The notes under the pieces are model-generated. The model saw only the letters and a list, made by a program, of their open reading frames with translations, had not been told where the DNA came from and made no database searches. A stretch of DNA of 64,000 bases from Bradyrhizobium mercantei. Lineage in GTDB: Bacteria > Pseudomonadota > Alphaproteobacteria > Rhizobiales > Xanthobacteraceae. The stretch spans positions 496,001 to 560,000 of the forward strand of contig NZ_MKFI01000003.1 in NCBI RefSeq assembly GCF_001982635.1. The letters are read 5' to 3'. Shown one piece after another: positions 49,932-58,990 of this stretch. How positions within the stretch are numbered: position 1 is the first letter of the stretch; each line of letters opens with the position of its first letter. Made by a program: the position numbers and the translations under genes.

Positions 49932-50078
49932 CTAGGCCACCATCAGCAGATAAAATACGATCACCGGCGCCAGGGTCAGGATCACCGACCAGATGCCGAC
50001 AGCCCATAAAATATCCTCGGTCGTGAAGCCCGGCTCGGCACCCGGCCTCACGGCAGCAAAACCATTCCTGGAATTCAC
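49932..50078 (-). CDS. Small membrane protein (48 aa)
   Basis: A frame from a GTG at 50078 reads MNSRNGFAAVRPGAEPGFTT, then EDILWAVGIWSVILTLAPVI and ends VFYLLMVA. It has one membrane segment at the C-terminus and a polar start. Acceptable coding character and a hydrophobic end support it. The GTG start and missing family leave doubt. Confidence 0.5.
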   Translation of the reverse strand: MNSRNGFAAVRPGAEPGFTTEDILWAVGIWSVILTLAPVIVFYLLMVA

Positions 50079-50228
50079 GACGCCCCCGCGTTGGTCTTGG
50101 CAATGCGGAGGCTGATACGCGGCCGGCTTTAAGATCCCGGCCGGAATTTCGCTGGCATTTGCGCGCGGGCACTACTTCGGATTAACCACGGCATGGGCGG
50201 CACGCCGCCTCCGGCCGGGCCGAAAGCC

Positions 50229-50528
50229 TCAGTGCATTGCCCCATCCCGGTCGCGGATCGCGCCGAGATGCTCGTTGATCCGGAATACGATCAGGATGAA
50301 CTCGGCGCAGATGCGCGAGAACACGACGCCGACGAACACGCTGGCGATCGACGCGAGCAGCTGGATGAAGCCGACGAACGGGCTGATCGCCATCGCGGTG
50401 AGGCTCCACAGGATGCCGGAGATCCCGAACAGCACGATCACCGCGATCACCAGCCAGTAGAACGTCTTGATGATCGTGGGCGTGATGAAGCGGTCCCACT
50501 GAAACAGATCCTGGAAATCGAACATCAT
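50229..50528 (-). CDS. DUF4282 membrane protein
   Basis: The 99-residue protein starts MMFDFQDLFQWDRFITPTII. It has two membrane segments (KTFYWLVIAVIVLFGISGIL; IASVFVGVVFSRICAEFILI) and ends IFRINEHLGAIRD-like. The F-R-x-N-E-x-L end and the LF-WDRFITP start are the DUF4282 pattern. GGGAGA precedes the ATG. The function is unknown. Confidence 0.85.
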   Translation of the reverse strand: MMFDFQDLFQWDRFITPTIIKTFYWLVIAVIVLFGISGILWSLTAMAISPFVGFIQLLASIASVFVGVVFSRICAEFILIVFRINEHLGAIRDRDGAMH

Positions 50529-50835
50529 GGTTCTCCCGGCCACCGAAATATGATTCGCGTCTCGTGCATCCTACTGCGTCACCCCCGGCGTGATCACTTC
50601 ATCCCGGGAGCCCGCAAAGAGGCGTCGATCAGGACGAGGCGTTACGCCGGCCAATGGTTCGGGATCGCGCCGGAGCGCCTCCGCACCAGGGGGATCGCAG
50701 AAGCCCAATCGGTCTCGCCTGCGCGAGCCCCGGACCGGGCGCCGGCAGTCCAGGGGCGAGCTATGCGAGTGGGCCGGTTGTGATTGCCGCAAATAACGGC
50801 CACAATCGGGCTTCCCTCCGGCATATCCTCATCCA
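50529..50835. other. Gap of about 300 bases
   Basis: Open frames in this stretch on both strands are arginine/serine-rich with no family. I see no gene, repeat or RNA here. It probably holds the promoters of the divergent DUF4282 and MaoC genes. Confidence 0.4.
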
Positions 50836-51294
50836 ATGACCACGCTGACCTTCGAAGACTTCAAGCCCGGCCGCTTCGGCACGTTCGGCCCGCGCCACGT
50901 TTCCCGCGAGGAAATCCTCGCCTTCGCCGCCGAATTCGACCCGCAGCCGATGCATCTCGACGAGGAGGCGGCGAAGAAATCCATGCTCCGCGGCCTGTCG
51001 GGCTCGGGCTGGCATCTCGGCTCGCTGATGATGCGGATGCTGTTCGACGGCTTCATCGGCCGCACCGCCTCGCTCGGCTCGCCCGGGGTCAACGAGATGC
51101 GCTGGGTGGCGCCGCTGCGTCCGGGCGACGATTTGACGCTGGATGTCGACGTGGTCGAGGCGCGGGTCTCGAAGAGCCGGCCGGAGACCGGCATCGTCAC
51201 CTTCAAGGGCACCATCCGCAACGCGCGCGGCGAGATGCTGTGCGAGATGGAGTCGCCGATCATCATCAGCCGCCGCGACGGCGCGGGCGCATAG
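50836..51294 (+). CDS. MaoC-type hydratase (first of two)
   Basis: The 152-residue hot-dog fold protein starts LTFEDFKPGRFGTFGPRHVS. It carries the MaoC motif FAAEFDPQPMHLDEEAAKKS followed by LSGSGWHLGSLMMRM. The D-x2-P-x-H-x-D motif holds the catalytic Asp and His of enoyl-CoA hydratases. It lies 8 bases before a related gene, so the two may form one heteromer or act in one pathway. Confidence 0.9.
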   Translation: MTTLTFEDFKPGRFGTFGPRHVSREEILAFAAEFDPQPMHLDEEAAKKSMLRGLSGSGWHLGSLMMRMLFDGFIGRTASLGSPGVNEMRWVAPLRPGDDLTLDVDVVEARVSKSRPETGIVTFKGTIRNARGEMLCEMESPIIISRRDGAGA

Positions 51295-51302
51295 GAGACA
51301 TC

Positions 51303-51785
51303 ATGCGCTTTTTTGAAGATATCGAGATCGGCGCGCGGCGCGAGTTCGGCTCATTCACCTTCACGCCCGAGGACATCAAGCGCTTTGCCGCGCAGTTCGA
51401 TCCGCAGCGCTTCCACCTCGACGAGGAGGAGGGGCGCAACTCGCTGTTCGGCGGGCTCGCCGCATCGGGCTGGCATGTCGCCAGCGTCTGCATGAAGCTG
51501 CTCGTCGCCGACGGCAAGCGGCTTGCGGCGGAAGCCGCCGCGCGCGGCGAGAAGGTCGCGGTGTGGGGACCATCGCCCGGCTTCCGCGAGTTGCGCTGGA
51601 TCCGCCCGGTGCTGGCAGGCGATACCATCAGCTTCACCAACCAGGTCGAGACCAAGCGCACGTCCGAGAAGCGGCCCGAATGGGGCATCCTTCAGGCCCG
51701 CAACACCGGCGTTAATCAGCGCAATGAGGTGGTGTTCTCGTTCCTCGCGACCGCCTTCGTGCCGCGCCGGAATCCCGGTTCCTGA
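51303..51785 (+). CDS. MaoC-type hydratase (second of two)
   Basis: The 160-residue protein starts MRFFEDIEIGARREFGSFTF and has FAAQFDPQRFHLDEEEGRNS with FGGLAASGWHVAS. The D-x2-R/P-x-H-x-D site is kept with Arg in place of Pro (DPQRFHLD). It is about a third identical by eye to the first copy. Broad-specificity hydratase on acyl-CoA is likely; the substrate is unknown. Confidence 0.9.
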   Translation: MRFFEDIEIGARREFGSFTFTPEDIKRFAAQFDPQRFHLDEEEGRNSLFGGLAASGWHVASVCMKLLVADGKRLAAEAAARGEKVAVWGPSPGFRELRWIRPVLAGDTISFTNQVETKRTSEKRPEWGILQARNTGVNQRNEVVFSFLATAFVPRRNPGS

Positions 51786-51957
51786 TGTTGCCCGCACGCC
51801 TCTGATGTTGCCCGGACGCCATGGTGGCAGACTAAGTCTGCTGCCGACGGAGTTGTGCGTTGCGTGGAACTCATTTTTTGCTAACGCATTTTGAACCTTT
51901 GTCACTGCTCTATGATTTGAGAGCACGGACATCCGGGCAAGGACGACTGGGGATACC

Positions 51958-52101
51958 ATGGCAGATCGCAGCGCGCTGAAACTCGTCGGCATTATCTTCG
52001 CGACGGTAACGCTGGTGGTGATGCTGGCGACCGGATTGGTCGTGAAGGGTTTTGCCGACGGCAATTATTCCTTCGAGACCACCGCGAGCATCGATCGCTG
52101 A
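51958..52101 (+). CDS. Small membrane protein (47 aa)
   Basis: The frame MADRSALKLVGIIFATVTLV continues VMLATGLVVKGFADGNYSFE and ends TTASIDR. It has one membrane helix (about residues 7-28) with a short periplasmic tail. GGGGA lies 8 bases before the ATG. Similar single-helix proteins occur across Bradyrhizobium; no function is known. Confidence 0.6.
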   Translation: MADRSALKLVGIIFATVTLVVMLATGLVVKGFADGNYSFETTASIDR

Positions 52102-52206
52102 TCGACCGTCTGTAACCGTCGGCGCTCGGGGGAGCGCCAGCCAGCGCCTGTTTGCGCCCTTCAGTGTGACTCGTCGGCGGACCGCGTCACACTTCGTCTC
52201 CCCGGA

Positions 52207-52347
52207 TTAACGATTCCAGATCAGCACCATCACGACGGTCGCGGCGGCCAGGATGCCGATGAACCGGATCATGATCGTGCCTATGCCCTGCTGCCGCTGG
52301 CGCAGCGGGATGGGATCGGCGGCGTTGTCCGGCCGGACGCTCTGCAT
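52207..52347 (-). CDS. Small membrane protein (46 aa)
   Basis: The frame MQSVRPDNAADPIPLRQRQQ continues GIGTIMIRFIGILAAATVVM and ends VLIWNR. It has one C-terminal membrane helix. AGAGCATTC upstream gives a modest ribosome binding site. No family is assigned. Confidence 0.5.
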   Translation of the reverse strand: MQSVRPDNAADPIPLRQRQQGIGTIMIRFIGILAAATVVMVLIWNR

Positions 52348-52519
52348 GAATGCTCTCCAAATCGATGCCCCGCTCAGGCGCGGTCCGGTGGTCAACTCCG
52401 GATTGGACGCGGGCCCGGCATCTCCAGTTCAAATCGGCTTCGGCAAAAATGACGTCGCCGGAGTTTACACCGCGACAAATAACGAATTGTTCTACGCGGA
52501 GCCGGGCACGCAAAACGAA

Positions 52520-52550
52520 GCCGCCGCCTCACGAGGAGGCGGCGGCTTTT
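52520..52550. terminator. Strong bidirectional-type terminator
   Basis: GCCGCCGCCTC-acgag-GAGGCGGCGGC forms an 11-bp stem followed by TTTT on the plus strand and TTCGTTTT on the minus strand. It lies 25 bases after the end of the 52575-52994 gene and serves it. Confidence 0.85.
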
Positions 52551-52574
52551 GCCGGTTTGCAGACCTGATCGGGA

Positions 52575-52994
52575 TCAGCTGTTGCGCAGGCCGTCGGCGG
52601 CGCGCTTCCACTGCGAGACGTTGTCGGCGATCATGCGCGTCGACTTCATCGCGGCCTGGCTGAGCTGGGCATAGCCGGAGATCTCGCGCTGGACGCGCTG
52701 GCCCTCGGCATGCAGCAGGTCGCGCAGGCTCTCGAGCTCGCCGATCAGCTTCTCGATCTCGGCGAGCGAGGTGCCGGCGACGCGCTGGATCAGCGAGTTG
52801 ACGTTGCTGACGGTGGCGTCGGTGTTGGCGTCGGTCGGCGCGGTCTCCGGGCTCGCCACCGGGCGGCGCAGATAGGCGATGTCGTTGCGCACGAAGTCGC
52901 GGATGCCGGCTTCGACTTCCGAGACCGCAGCGAGGTTGGTGTCGACCTCGGAAGCAGGCGTTTCAGCTTCCTCGGTCCGGTTGGTGGCGTTCAT
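52575..52994 (-). CDS. Hypothetical helical protein (139 aa)
   Basis: The protein starts MNATNRTEEAETPASEVDTN, continues with an acidic helical middle and has a coiled-coil second half (SLAEIEKLIGELESLRDLLH; EGQRVQREISGYAQLSQAAM; NVSQWKRAADGLRNS). The ATG at 52994 has GGGGAAAG upstream. The longer frame to 53111 lies outside it and is not used. No known family; the final helix pattern resembles phasin-like or chemotaxis-linked helical proteins. Confidence 0.7.
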   Translation of the reverse strand: MNATNRTEEAETPASEVDTNLAAVSEVEAGIRDFVRNDIAYLRRPVASPETAPTDANTDATVSNVNSLIQRVAGTSLAEIEKLIGELESLRDLLHAEGQRVQREISGYAQLSQAAMKSTRMIADNVSQWKRAADGLRNS

Positions 52995-53147
52995 CGGCTT
53001 TCCCCTGGTCGCAATAGCGAAGCGCGGCTTGTCCCCCGCACGACGAATTGATGAAGTTACGGACCTATCAGTGCCGCCGAATTTGACCGCATCTGGGCCA
53101 AGTTGGGGCAATGCCTGATCATTAGCGCGACAGGGCTAACAGATCGT

Positions 53148-54116
53148 TCACCATGTGCGCTTGTAGCCGGCGCTGATGCTCTTGCTGGTCGTGCCCTGGG
53201 AGGTCTCGCCGACCGAGCCGGAGACGGTGACGCCGTCGAACAGCTTCTGCTCGGCGCCGATCCGGCGCAGCCATTTGTCGTCGGAGGTCGACAGGGTCTG
53301 GCCCGCGGTGATGCTGGTGCCGGTGTCGTTCACGGAGAGGCGTGCCGACTGATCGGTATCGTAGCTGCGCGATGGGTGGCCGTCGATGCCGGGCACCGGG
53401 ACTACGCCCTGCTGGATCAAATTGTAGCCGCTCTGCAGCGTCAGCGAATACTGCTCCGACAGCGGCACCGACTTGCTCAGGGAGGTGCCGACCTTGCTCT
53501 GGTCGGCGCCCGGATCGACCCGCGCCTCGACCGAGGTCTTGTCCCAGATCGAAGCCACGCCGCCGGTCGAGATCGAAGCCCAGGCCGAGCCGCCGGATTG
53601 GGGCAGGCTGCCGCCATTGGCGAGCCGCTCCGACAATTGCTCCGATGTCGTGGTCGAGCCCTGCTGCCTGGCGACCGTCATGTCGGCGCCGATGCGGGTG
53701 TCGAGGAAGGGCGAGATCGACTGCTTGACCGACACCGCCGAGGAGCCGTTGGCGTTGTTGTTGGTGGTCCAGGACGGATCGTTGCCGGCGATGCCGCTGC
53801 GCTTGGCCGCGCTCTTCGGCGCCAGCGTGGGCAGGCTGGTGGAGTCGGTGTCGAGCTGGCTCCAGTCGAGCTTGCTCTCGTCGATGTCCTTCAGGAGGTC
53901 GGCATCATTGGCATCGGCCGCCGGCGGCGCCTCGTCGGCCGCGGCACCCGCGCCAGCGTCGGCGTCGTCCTTTACGCTGTCCTTGGCGTCGTTCTGGGCG
54001 GCGGGCGTGATCTGCAAGGGCGGGCTCTGCGCCGCGGCCGAAACCGCTATCGCCACGCTGAAGCCGGCCGCCAGCACCGGCAGCCTCGCCCAGCCAAATC
54101 GCAATGTGGAGGTCAT
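53148..54116 (-). CDS. Secreted protein, probable outer-membrane beta-barrel
   Basis: The 322-residue protein has a signal peptide (about 1-30, LPVLAAGFSVAIAVSAAAQS) and a Gln/Asp/Ala-rich linker (DDADAGAGAAADEAPPAADA). A second half of repeated beta strands with alternating Ser/Thr/Val follows (ISPFLDTRIGADMTVARQQG; SITAGQTLSTSDDKWLRRIG) and it ends SKSISAGYKRTW. A C-terminal aromatic residue and the strand pattern point to an outer-membrane barrel. No family name can be given. Confidence 0.7.
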   Translation of the reverse strand: MTSTLRFGWARLPVLAAGFSVAIAVSAAAQSPPLQITPAAQNDAKDSVKDDADAGAGAAADEAPPAADANDADLLKDIDESKLDWSQLDTDSTSLPTLAPKSAAKRSGIAGNDPSWTTNNNANGSSAVSVKQSISPFLDTRIGADMTVARQQGSTTTSEQLSERLANGGSLPQSGGSAWASISTGGVASIWDKTSVEARVDPGADQSKVGTSLSKSVPLSEQYSLTLQSGYNLIQQGVVPVPGIDGHPSRSYDTDQSARLSVNDTGTSITAGQTLSTSDDKWLRRIGAEQKLFDGVTVSGSVGETSQGTTSKSISAGYKRTW

Positions 54117-54276
54117 TCCCAGCCCGCAAATTCCAGAGCGGCAGCATGCATTTGCCGTGGCGCAAAATTGTGGCAACGGCGCCGCGAAAGCAAGTGATAG
54201 GCCCGTGATATGCGGGTGCAATCGTCACGTCCCGGGCGGGCCCGGGACATGACGAAGCCGTGAAATCGGGAAGCCG

Positions 54277-54711
54277 TCAGACCGCGATGCGCGGCAGATG
54301 GATCGGGTAGCCGACGGTCTGCTCGACCAGGTCGAAACTGTCGACCATCATGCGGAAGCTGGTCAGCTTGCCGGCCTTGAACTGCGTGAAATGCGCCACC
54401 CGCAGCGAGATCGGCTTGTTGGAGTCGAGCGCGGTCAGCGAATAGCGCAGCATCGAGGCCGCGGAGTCCGCCCCCAGCATGATCGACTCGCGGTCGAAAC
54501 GGTGAACCCTGAGGTTCTCGCCGATCTGCCTGATCACCTCGAGCACGGCGGCCTTGCCGCGGCGCGCGCCGAAGAAGGAAAACAGGTCGATCGGCCCGTA
54601 GATGGCCCACTCGACCTCGTCATCGAGCAGCGGCTCGATGTCTGCAAGCTGGCGTTCGTTGATCGCGCGATGCAATGCGCGCGAAAAACGCCAGAGGCTA
54701 TGCTCTGTCAT
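54277..54711 (-). CDS. SnoaL/NTF2-like protein
   Basis: The 144-residue protein has the NTF2-like pattern: ALHRAINERQLADIEPLLDD, then WAIYGPIDLFSFFGARRGKA and VRVAHFTQFKAGKLTSFRMM. The core conserved positions (a pocket with Trp, Asp, Arg) are seen in SnoaL-like isomerases and polyketide cyclases, but the substrate is unknown. A similar protein is encoded at 55299. Confidence 0.8.
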   Translation of the reverse strand: MTEHSLWRFSRALHRAINERQLADIEPLLDDEVEWAIYGPIDLFSFFGARRGKAAVLEVIRQIGENLRVHRFDRESIMLGADSAASMLRYSLTALDSNKPISLRVAHFTQFKAGKLTSFRMMVDSFDLVEQTVGYPIHLPRIAV

Positions 54712-54912
54712 TTCGGTTCTCGTCCTGAAACTGGATTTTCAACGCAAACGAATGGCAGGGGGTCAGCGCCGACGCCCTGCCAGGTTGCTGCACATCGCTA
54801 TTGCCGGCTGAAATAGTGCGGAACGGCAAAAACGCAAATGACATTTTTGCAATGCACAATTGCAGCGGTCATGACCGAAATGTGTGACCACCCGCTAGGT
54901 TGCCACCGCAAT

Positions 54913-55173
54913 TCAGCGGTCGCGCTGCCGCAGCGGTTGCCGTTCGATCACGATCTCGGCGTCGCGGATCGCCACCACGGCGAACAGCAGCGCGCCGCCG
55001 ACGCCGCCGATCGCGGCGCCGAGCGGCATGAAGGTGAAAAACACCAGCGTTCCGCTGTCGATGCCGGAGGTTTTGGCCATTCCGATCCAGGTGAGCCCGG
55101 CTCCGATGCCGAGCGCGGCGCCGCCAAGGGCGCCCAGTGCAAGACCAAGCACAGCGAGCAATGCGACTTTCAT
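54913..55173 (-). CDS. Small Gly-rich membrane protein (86 aa)
   Basis: The protein starts MKVALLAVLGLALGALGGAA, has three hydrophobic stretches (also TLVFFTFMPLGAAIGGVGGA and LLFAVVAIRDAEI) and ends VIERQPLRQRDR. Glycine repeats in helices (G-x3-G) suggest tight helix packing. No family is assigned. Confidence 0.6.
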   Translation of the reverse strand: MKVALLAVLGLALGALGGAALGIGAGLTWIGMAKTSGIDSGTLVFFTFMPLGAAIGGVGGALLFAVVAIRDAEIVIERQPLRQRDR

Positions 55174-55298
55174 GGTAATTCCAGCCCCGACCGCAACAAG
55201 CCCAGTGATAGGTCAGCGCGGGGCCGTCGAGGTTCAACGCCGGCGGGGGAATTTGCGGGACGGGGCGGGCGGATGCGCTGCCGTGGTTTTCCGGCAGC

Positions 55299-55763
55299 TT
55301 ACTCCGCGGTCTGCCCGATCAGCGCTGCGGCGATGTCGCGCTCCAGCACCTGCTGGACGAGGTCGTAGGTGTCGATGATCTCGCGGATCTCGGTGATCTT
55401 GCCGTCGCGCAGCGTGTAGAACACCGCGACGTCGAACTGCACCACACGGCGGTTGCCACGCTTGCGCAAGAACACGCGCAGCTGGGCTGCGACCTTGTCG
55501 CCCTGGGCCACCACGACCGGTGCCTCGTAGCGCATCTCGGAATAGCGTTCGTGGATCGTGGTCCACATCTGGCGCAGCGCGGGCTTGCCGCGGTGCTGGC
55601 CCATATGCGGGAGAATGTCGATCGGGGCGTTGGCCAGGAACGCGACGTCGTCGCTGCAGCGCTCCAGCGCGCCCTCGATGCCGCCGGCATAGTAGACGTC
55701 GAGGAAGTTCAAGACGCGCTGCCGGTTCAATTCCTCGCCCATGATCGACTCCGCCGGTTCCAT
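55299..55763 (-). CDS. SnoaL/NTF2-like protein (second)
   Basis: The 154-residue protein starts MEPAESIMGEELNRQRVLNF. It has LDVYYAGGIEGALERCSDDV, then a Q-G-D-K-V-A-A-Q-L-R-V strand, and VAVFYTLRDGKITEIREIID at the end. This is the SnoaL-like/ketosteroid-isomerase fold (NTF2). A start at the second Met (55742) is possible. The gene lies in the same direction as 54277 and is related to it, probably as a duplication. Confidence 0.8.
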   Translation of the reverse strand: MEPAESIMGEELNRQRVLNFLDVYYAGGIEGALERCSDDVAFLANAPIDILPHMGQHRGKPALRQMWTTIHERYSEMRYEAPVVVAQGDKVAAQLRVFLRKRGNRRVVQFDVAVFYTLRDGKITEIREIIDTYDLVQQVLERDIAAALIGQTAE

Positions 55764-56053
55764 CCGACTCGCCTTGATTTGCTTGGCCCACATTGTGACC
55801 CGAAGCCTTGCACAATCAAACACATGTTTGACGCGCGAAAGGCGATTAGGTTCGGCAACCAACGCGTGCATTGTGGCGTAAAATGGGTGCCATGCCCCGG
55901 GTCGCCGCGGGTGGCCAGGACGGCGTGGCCTGCAATTTATTCCGCGCCGGCGCGGCCGAATCTTCGCCTTCGTGACCTTGCCGGGACCAGGCCGGCCCGT
56001 ATGCTTCGCGGCGGAAGGCGGCCGGACAGAGCCGCCACACTGGGGAGAAACCG

Positions 56054-57172
56054 ATGAAGCGCATCGCCCGATTTGCCGCCGTGCTGTCGCTGCTCGCATG
56101 GCCGGCGCTCCTGCCCGCCCTCGCACACACACCGCAGCAGCCGCCGCACCAGCTCTACAATGAAGGCGACCTCAAGCTCGAGAGCGGCGAGGCGATCAAG
56201 GACTTCTCGATCTCCTACGTGACGCACGGCACGCTGAACGCGAAGAAGTCCAACGCCATCCTGATGGTGACCGCGATCTCGGGCAATCATCACCGGCTCG
56301 ATTTCATGATCGGCCCGGGCAAGGCGCTCGACACCGACAAATATTTCATCGTCTGCACCGATGCGATCGGCAACGGGCTGACCACGTCGCCGAGCAATTC
56401 GAAGGCGCAGCCGCGGATGCAGTTTCCGAAATTCGTCATTCGCGACATGGTGGAATCGCAGTACCGGCTGATGAAGGAGAAGCTCGGCATCGACCATGTC
56501 GTCGCCGCGGTCGGCCCCTCGATGGGCGGCATGCAGGCCTTGCAATGGGGTGTCAGCCATCCGGATTTCATGGACGCGCTGGTCGCGATGGTGCCGCTTG
56601 CGAAGACGCCGGCCTGGTCCGTCGCGGTGATGGAGGCCTCGCGCAAGGCGATCATGAACGACCCGGCGTGGCAGGACGGCAATTACCAGGCGCCGCCGGA
56701 GAAGGGCCTGAAACTGTTCCGCGACATCGTCGCGCTGCTCGCGGCGCGCACGCCCGACATGTATGTGGCGCAGTTCAAGTCCGGCCCCGACGTGCTGCCC
56801 TGGATGGCCGAGCAGGAAACCGCGCTGTGGAAGCTGTTCGACGCCAATGACTGGATCTACCAGAGCTGGGCCTATGACCGGCACGATGTCGGCACCACGG
56901 CCGGTTTCGGCGGCGACACCGCCAAGGCGCTGGCCTCGATCAGGGCGAAGACGCTGATCCTCACCGGCACCAAGGATTTGCTCAATCCCGAGTTCGAGCC
57001 GAACGAGATGGGCAAGAATATCCCCGACGTGACGATCAAGACAATCAGTCCGGGCAGCGTGACCGGCCACGCCTCGGCCGGCGGCTTCTTCCCGGCGGAT
57101 GTCGCGTTTCTCAACCGTGAAACCGGCGCGTTCCTCGACGGCGTGACCGACAACGGCAAGAAGCTGAACTGA
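56054..57172 (+). CDS. Exported alpha/beta hydrolase of the MetX family
   Basis: The 372-residue protein starts with a signal peptide (MKRIARFAAVLSLLAWPALL), then has FSISYVTHGTLNAKKSNAIL, the nucleophile elbow GPSMGGMQALQWGVSHPDFM and the C-terminal GHASAGGFFP with the catalytic His. Homoserine O-acetyltransferases (MetX) have this plan but are cytoplasmic. The export signal suggests a secreted hydrolase or acyltransferase with a different substrate. Related exported MetX-like proteins are known as hypothetical in rhizobia. About 290 bases lie upstream without a gene. Confidence 0.85.
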   Translation: MKRIARFAAVLSLLAWPALLPALAHTPQQPPHQLYNEGDLKLESGEAIKDFSISYVTHGTLNAKKSNAILMVTAISGNHHRLDFMIGPGKALDTDKYFIVCTDAIGNGLTTSPSNSKAQPRMQFPKFVIRDMVESQYRLMKEKLGIDHVVAAVGPSMGGMQALQWGVSHPDFMDALVAMVPLAKTPAWSVAVMEASRKAIMNDPAWQDGNYQAPPEKGLKLFRDIVALLAARTPDMYVAQFKSGPDVLPWMAEQETALWKLFDANDWIYQSWAYDRHDVGTTAGFGGDTAKALASIRAKTLILTGTKDLLNPEFEPNEMGKNIPDVTIKTISPGSVTGHASAGGFFPADVAFLNRETGAFLDGVTDNGKKLN

Positions 57173-57698
57173 TGAAACCGCACTGATCGCGTCTCAAAGA
57201 CGTGAAGAACCGCGGGGCAGGTGGCCGCGAATTAATGAAACCTCGCCCTGCGCGCCCGGTTGGTCCGGCATGGGCGACGCATCCGCGATCAGGAGTTTCG
57301 TCATGAGCACCACCATGCCGCTTGCGGTCGCCAGTTTTCCTGTCTGCAGATAGCTCATGTGAGCGCGCGCCGCGCGACGGTGAGCCGGCGCCGACGCCGG
57401 TCCTGGCCTTGAGCTCCTCCGGGGCCGATCGGAGCCATCACGCCGGCTCGCTGTCGCGGCGCGCCTAGCTTTCCCTCGCCCCGCTTGCGGGGAGAGGTCG
57501 GATCGCATCGCAAGATGCGATCCGGGTGAGGGGGTACAGGTCTAACCTCGTTCCCAACTCGCGGAAGCAGCCCCTCACCCCAGCCCTCCAAGAGCAAGCT
57601 CGCTTGTCTCGGCCCCATAAGAACGGGGCGAGGGAGCGCGCCGCCATCGCGGCTGCTGCTCAACCTAATCTCGCCACGCTAATCCGCCGGCGCGGCCT
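57173..57698. repeat. Intergenic stretch with REP-like repeats
   Basis: Between 57465 and 57640 are arms such as CTCGCCCCGCTTGCGGGG and GGTCGGATCGCATCGCAAGA with inverted copies (GATGCGATCCG; AACGGGGCGAGGGAG). They form two nested hairpin arrays and include the CCCCTCACCC element typical of Bradyrhizobium and Rhodopseudomonas REP-like repeats. A minus frame (57194-57358) could make a 54-aa product starting MSYLQTGKLATASGM, but support is weak. Confidence 0.6.
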
Positions 57699-58532
57699 TT
57701 ATTCCGCCGGCGCGGCCTTGCCGCTCACGAGGTCGATGATGAAGCGCCTTTTCTTCTCGTTGCCCTCCGGCACGAAGGCCTCGCCGGGCAGCAGGTCGTG
57801 AAACAGTTCCTTCGGCTTCGCAAAGCCTTCGCCGCAGGCGGTGCGGATAATCTCGTCGTCGGCATAGTCGACGTCGACCGCAACCGTGTTGCGGCGCGGG
57901 CCGGCGGCGAGGTTGGAGAGGCCGAAATATTTCGGGCCCTCGTTGCACATCACGACGTTGGCGCCATAGGCGCTGACCGCATCCTCGGCGCGGAGCAGGA
58001 AGTCCGGCGCGATCTCGATCCGCTTGCCGGCCTTCTTGGCAAACTCCATCCGCGCCACCGCGCTTTCGAGGATGCCCTGTCCCATGTGACCGACCGAGCA
58101 CACCAGCGCATCCTGCTGCTCGTTCCTGGGGACCACGATGCAGTCGTGGCCCTGCGCGCCGGGCAGGAAGCGCAAGAAACGGTTGGCAAAGCGGGTGGCC
58201 GCGCCGTTCTGCTCGAACAGCGCGACGCCGCCGAAATCGGTCGCGTGTGGCTCGCACTCGCTTTCATAATTGACGACGAGCAGCGCATTCCCGGCGATGA
58301 AGCGTCCAGTGTAGCGCTCCTTGGTCAGCTTGACGTCGCAGGCGCGGCCGCCGGGATAGGATTTGGCCCGCGTGCAGGTCGATCCCTTGATGTTGGCGGG
58401 CGCGCAGAATGTCGCGAGCAGCGCGCGGTCGCTGTCCTCGGCGCGGGCCGGGCTGGAGATGAACTGGCTGGTGACGAACAGGATCGCTGCGCCAAGCGCC
58501 GGCGCGAGGAGGGCAATATGTGATGTCCGCAT
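57699..58532 (-). CDS. Secreted hypothetical protein (277 aa)
   Basis: The signal peptide is MRTSHIALLAPALGAAILFV with a cut near SPARAED. The mature part has paired cysteines (LATFCAPANIKGSTCTRAKS; GRACDVKL; ESECEPHATDFGG; DCIVVPRNEQQ) that could form disulfides, and a stretch DYADDEIIRTACGEGF. It ends GKAAPAE. No domain is recognised. The ATG at 58532 is used; the frame open upstream to 59012 is not protein-like. Confidence 0.7.
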   Translation of the reverse strand: MRTSHIALLAPALGAAILFVTSQFISSPARAEDSDRALLATFCAPANIKGSTCTRAKSYPGGRACDVKLTKERYTGRFIAGNALLVVNYESECEPHATDFGGVALFEQNGAATRFANRFLRFLPGAQGHDCIVVPRNEQQDALVCSVGHMGQGILESAVARMEFAKKAGKRIEIAPDFLLRAEDAVSAYGANVVMCNEGPKYFGLSNLAAGPRRNTVAVDVDYADDEIIRTACGEGFAKPKELFHDLLPGEAFVPEGNEKKRRFIIDLVSGKAAPAE

Positions 58533-58673
58533 GATTTTCAAAACACTGTCCGCAATGCGGCGGCATTTAGAGCATGATCGAGGCCTGTGCGCAGCGTATT
58601 TCTGCGGCGAAGCGGCGGGAACCGGCGGGGTGGCTCGGCCGTTGATGCCTGACAATTCCATTGGAGCTGCATC

Positions 58674-58913
58674 ATGAAATCCATTCTTGTCGCATCCATT
58701 ATTGCAGTCAGTGCGCTTGCCGCAACTTCGCCCGCCGACGCCAAGGGCTGCATCAAGGGCGCAGTCGTCGGCGGCGTTGCCGGCCACTACGCTGGCCATC
58801 ACGGCATGCTCGGCGCCGCCGCGGGATGCCTCTACGGCCGCCATCATGCCAGGCAGCAGGAACGTCAGCGCCAACAGCAACAGGCGCAGCCCTCGCAGCA
58901 GGAGAAGCTGTGA
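58674..58913 (+). CDS. Small glycine-zipper exported protein (79 aa)
   Basis: The protein has a signal peptide (MKSILVASIIAVSALAATSP) and a glycine-zipper stretch (GCIKGAVVGGVAGHYAGHHG; GMLGAAAGCLYGRHHA), then a Gln-rich tail (RQQERQRQQQQAQPSQQEKL). It is probably an envelope protein. A perfect hairpin terminator lies 31 bases downstream. Confidence 0.75.
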   Translation: MKSILVASIIAVSALAATSPADAKGCIKGAVVGGVAGHYAGHHGMLGAAAGCLYGRHHARQQERQRQQQQAQPSQQEKL

Positions 58914-58944
58914 GGCCCGGCCTGTTGTAATGTCGCGTTTCCGG

Positions 58945-58968
58945 AACGCCGCCCGTACGGGCGGCGTT
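58945..58968. terminator. Palindromic terminator
   Basis: AACGCCGCCCGTACGGGCGGCGTT is a perfect 24-base palindrome followed by GTCTTGTT. It lies 31 bases after the glycine-zipper gene. Confidence 0.75.
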
Positions 58969-58990
58969 GTCTTGTTGCGTAACGGAGACG

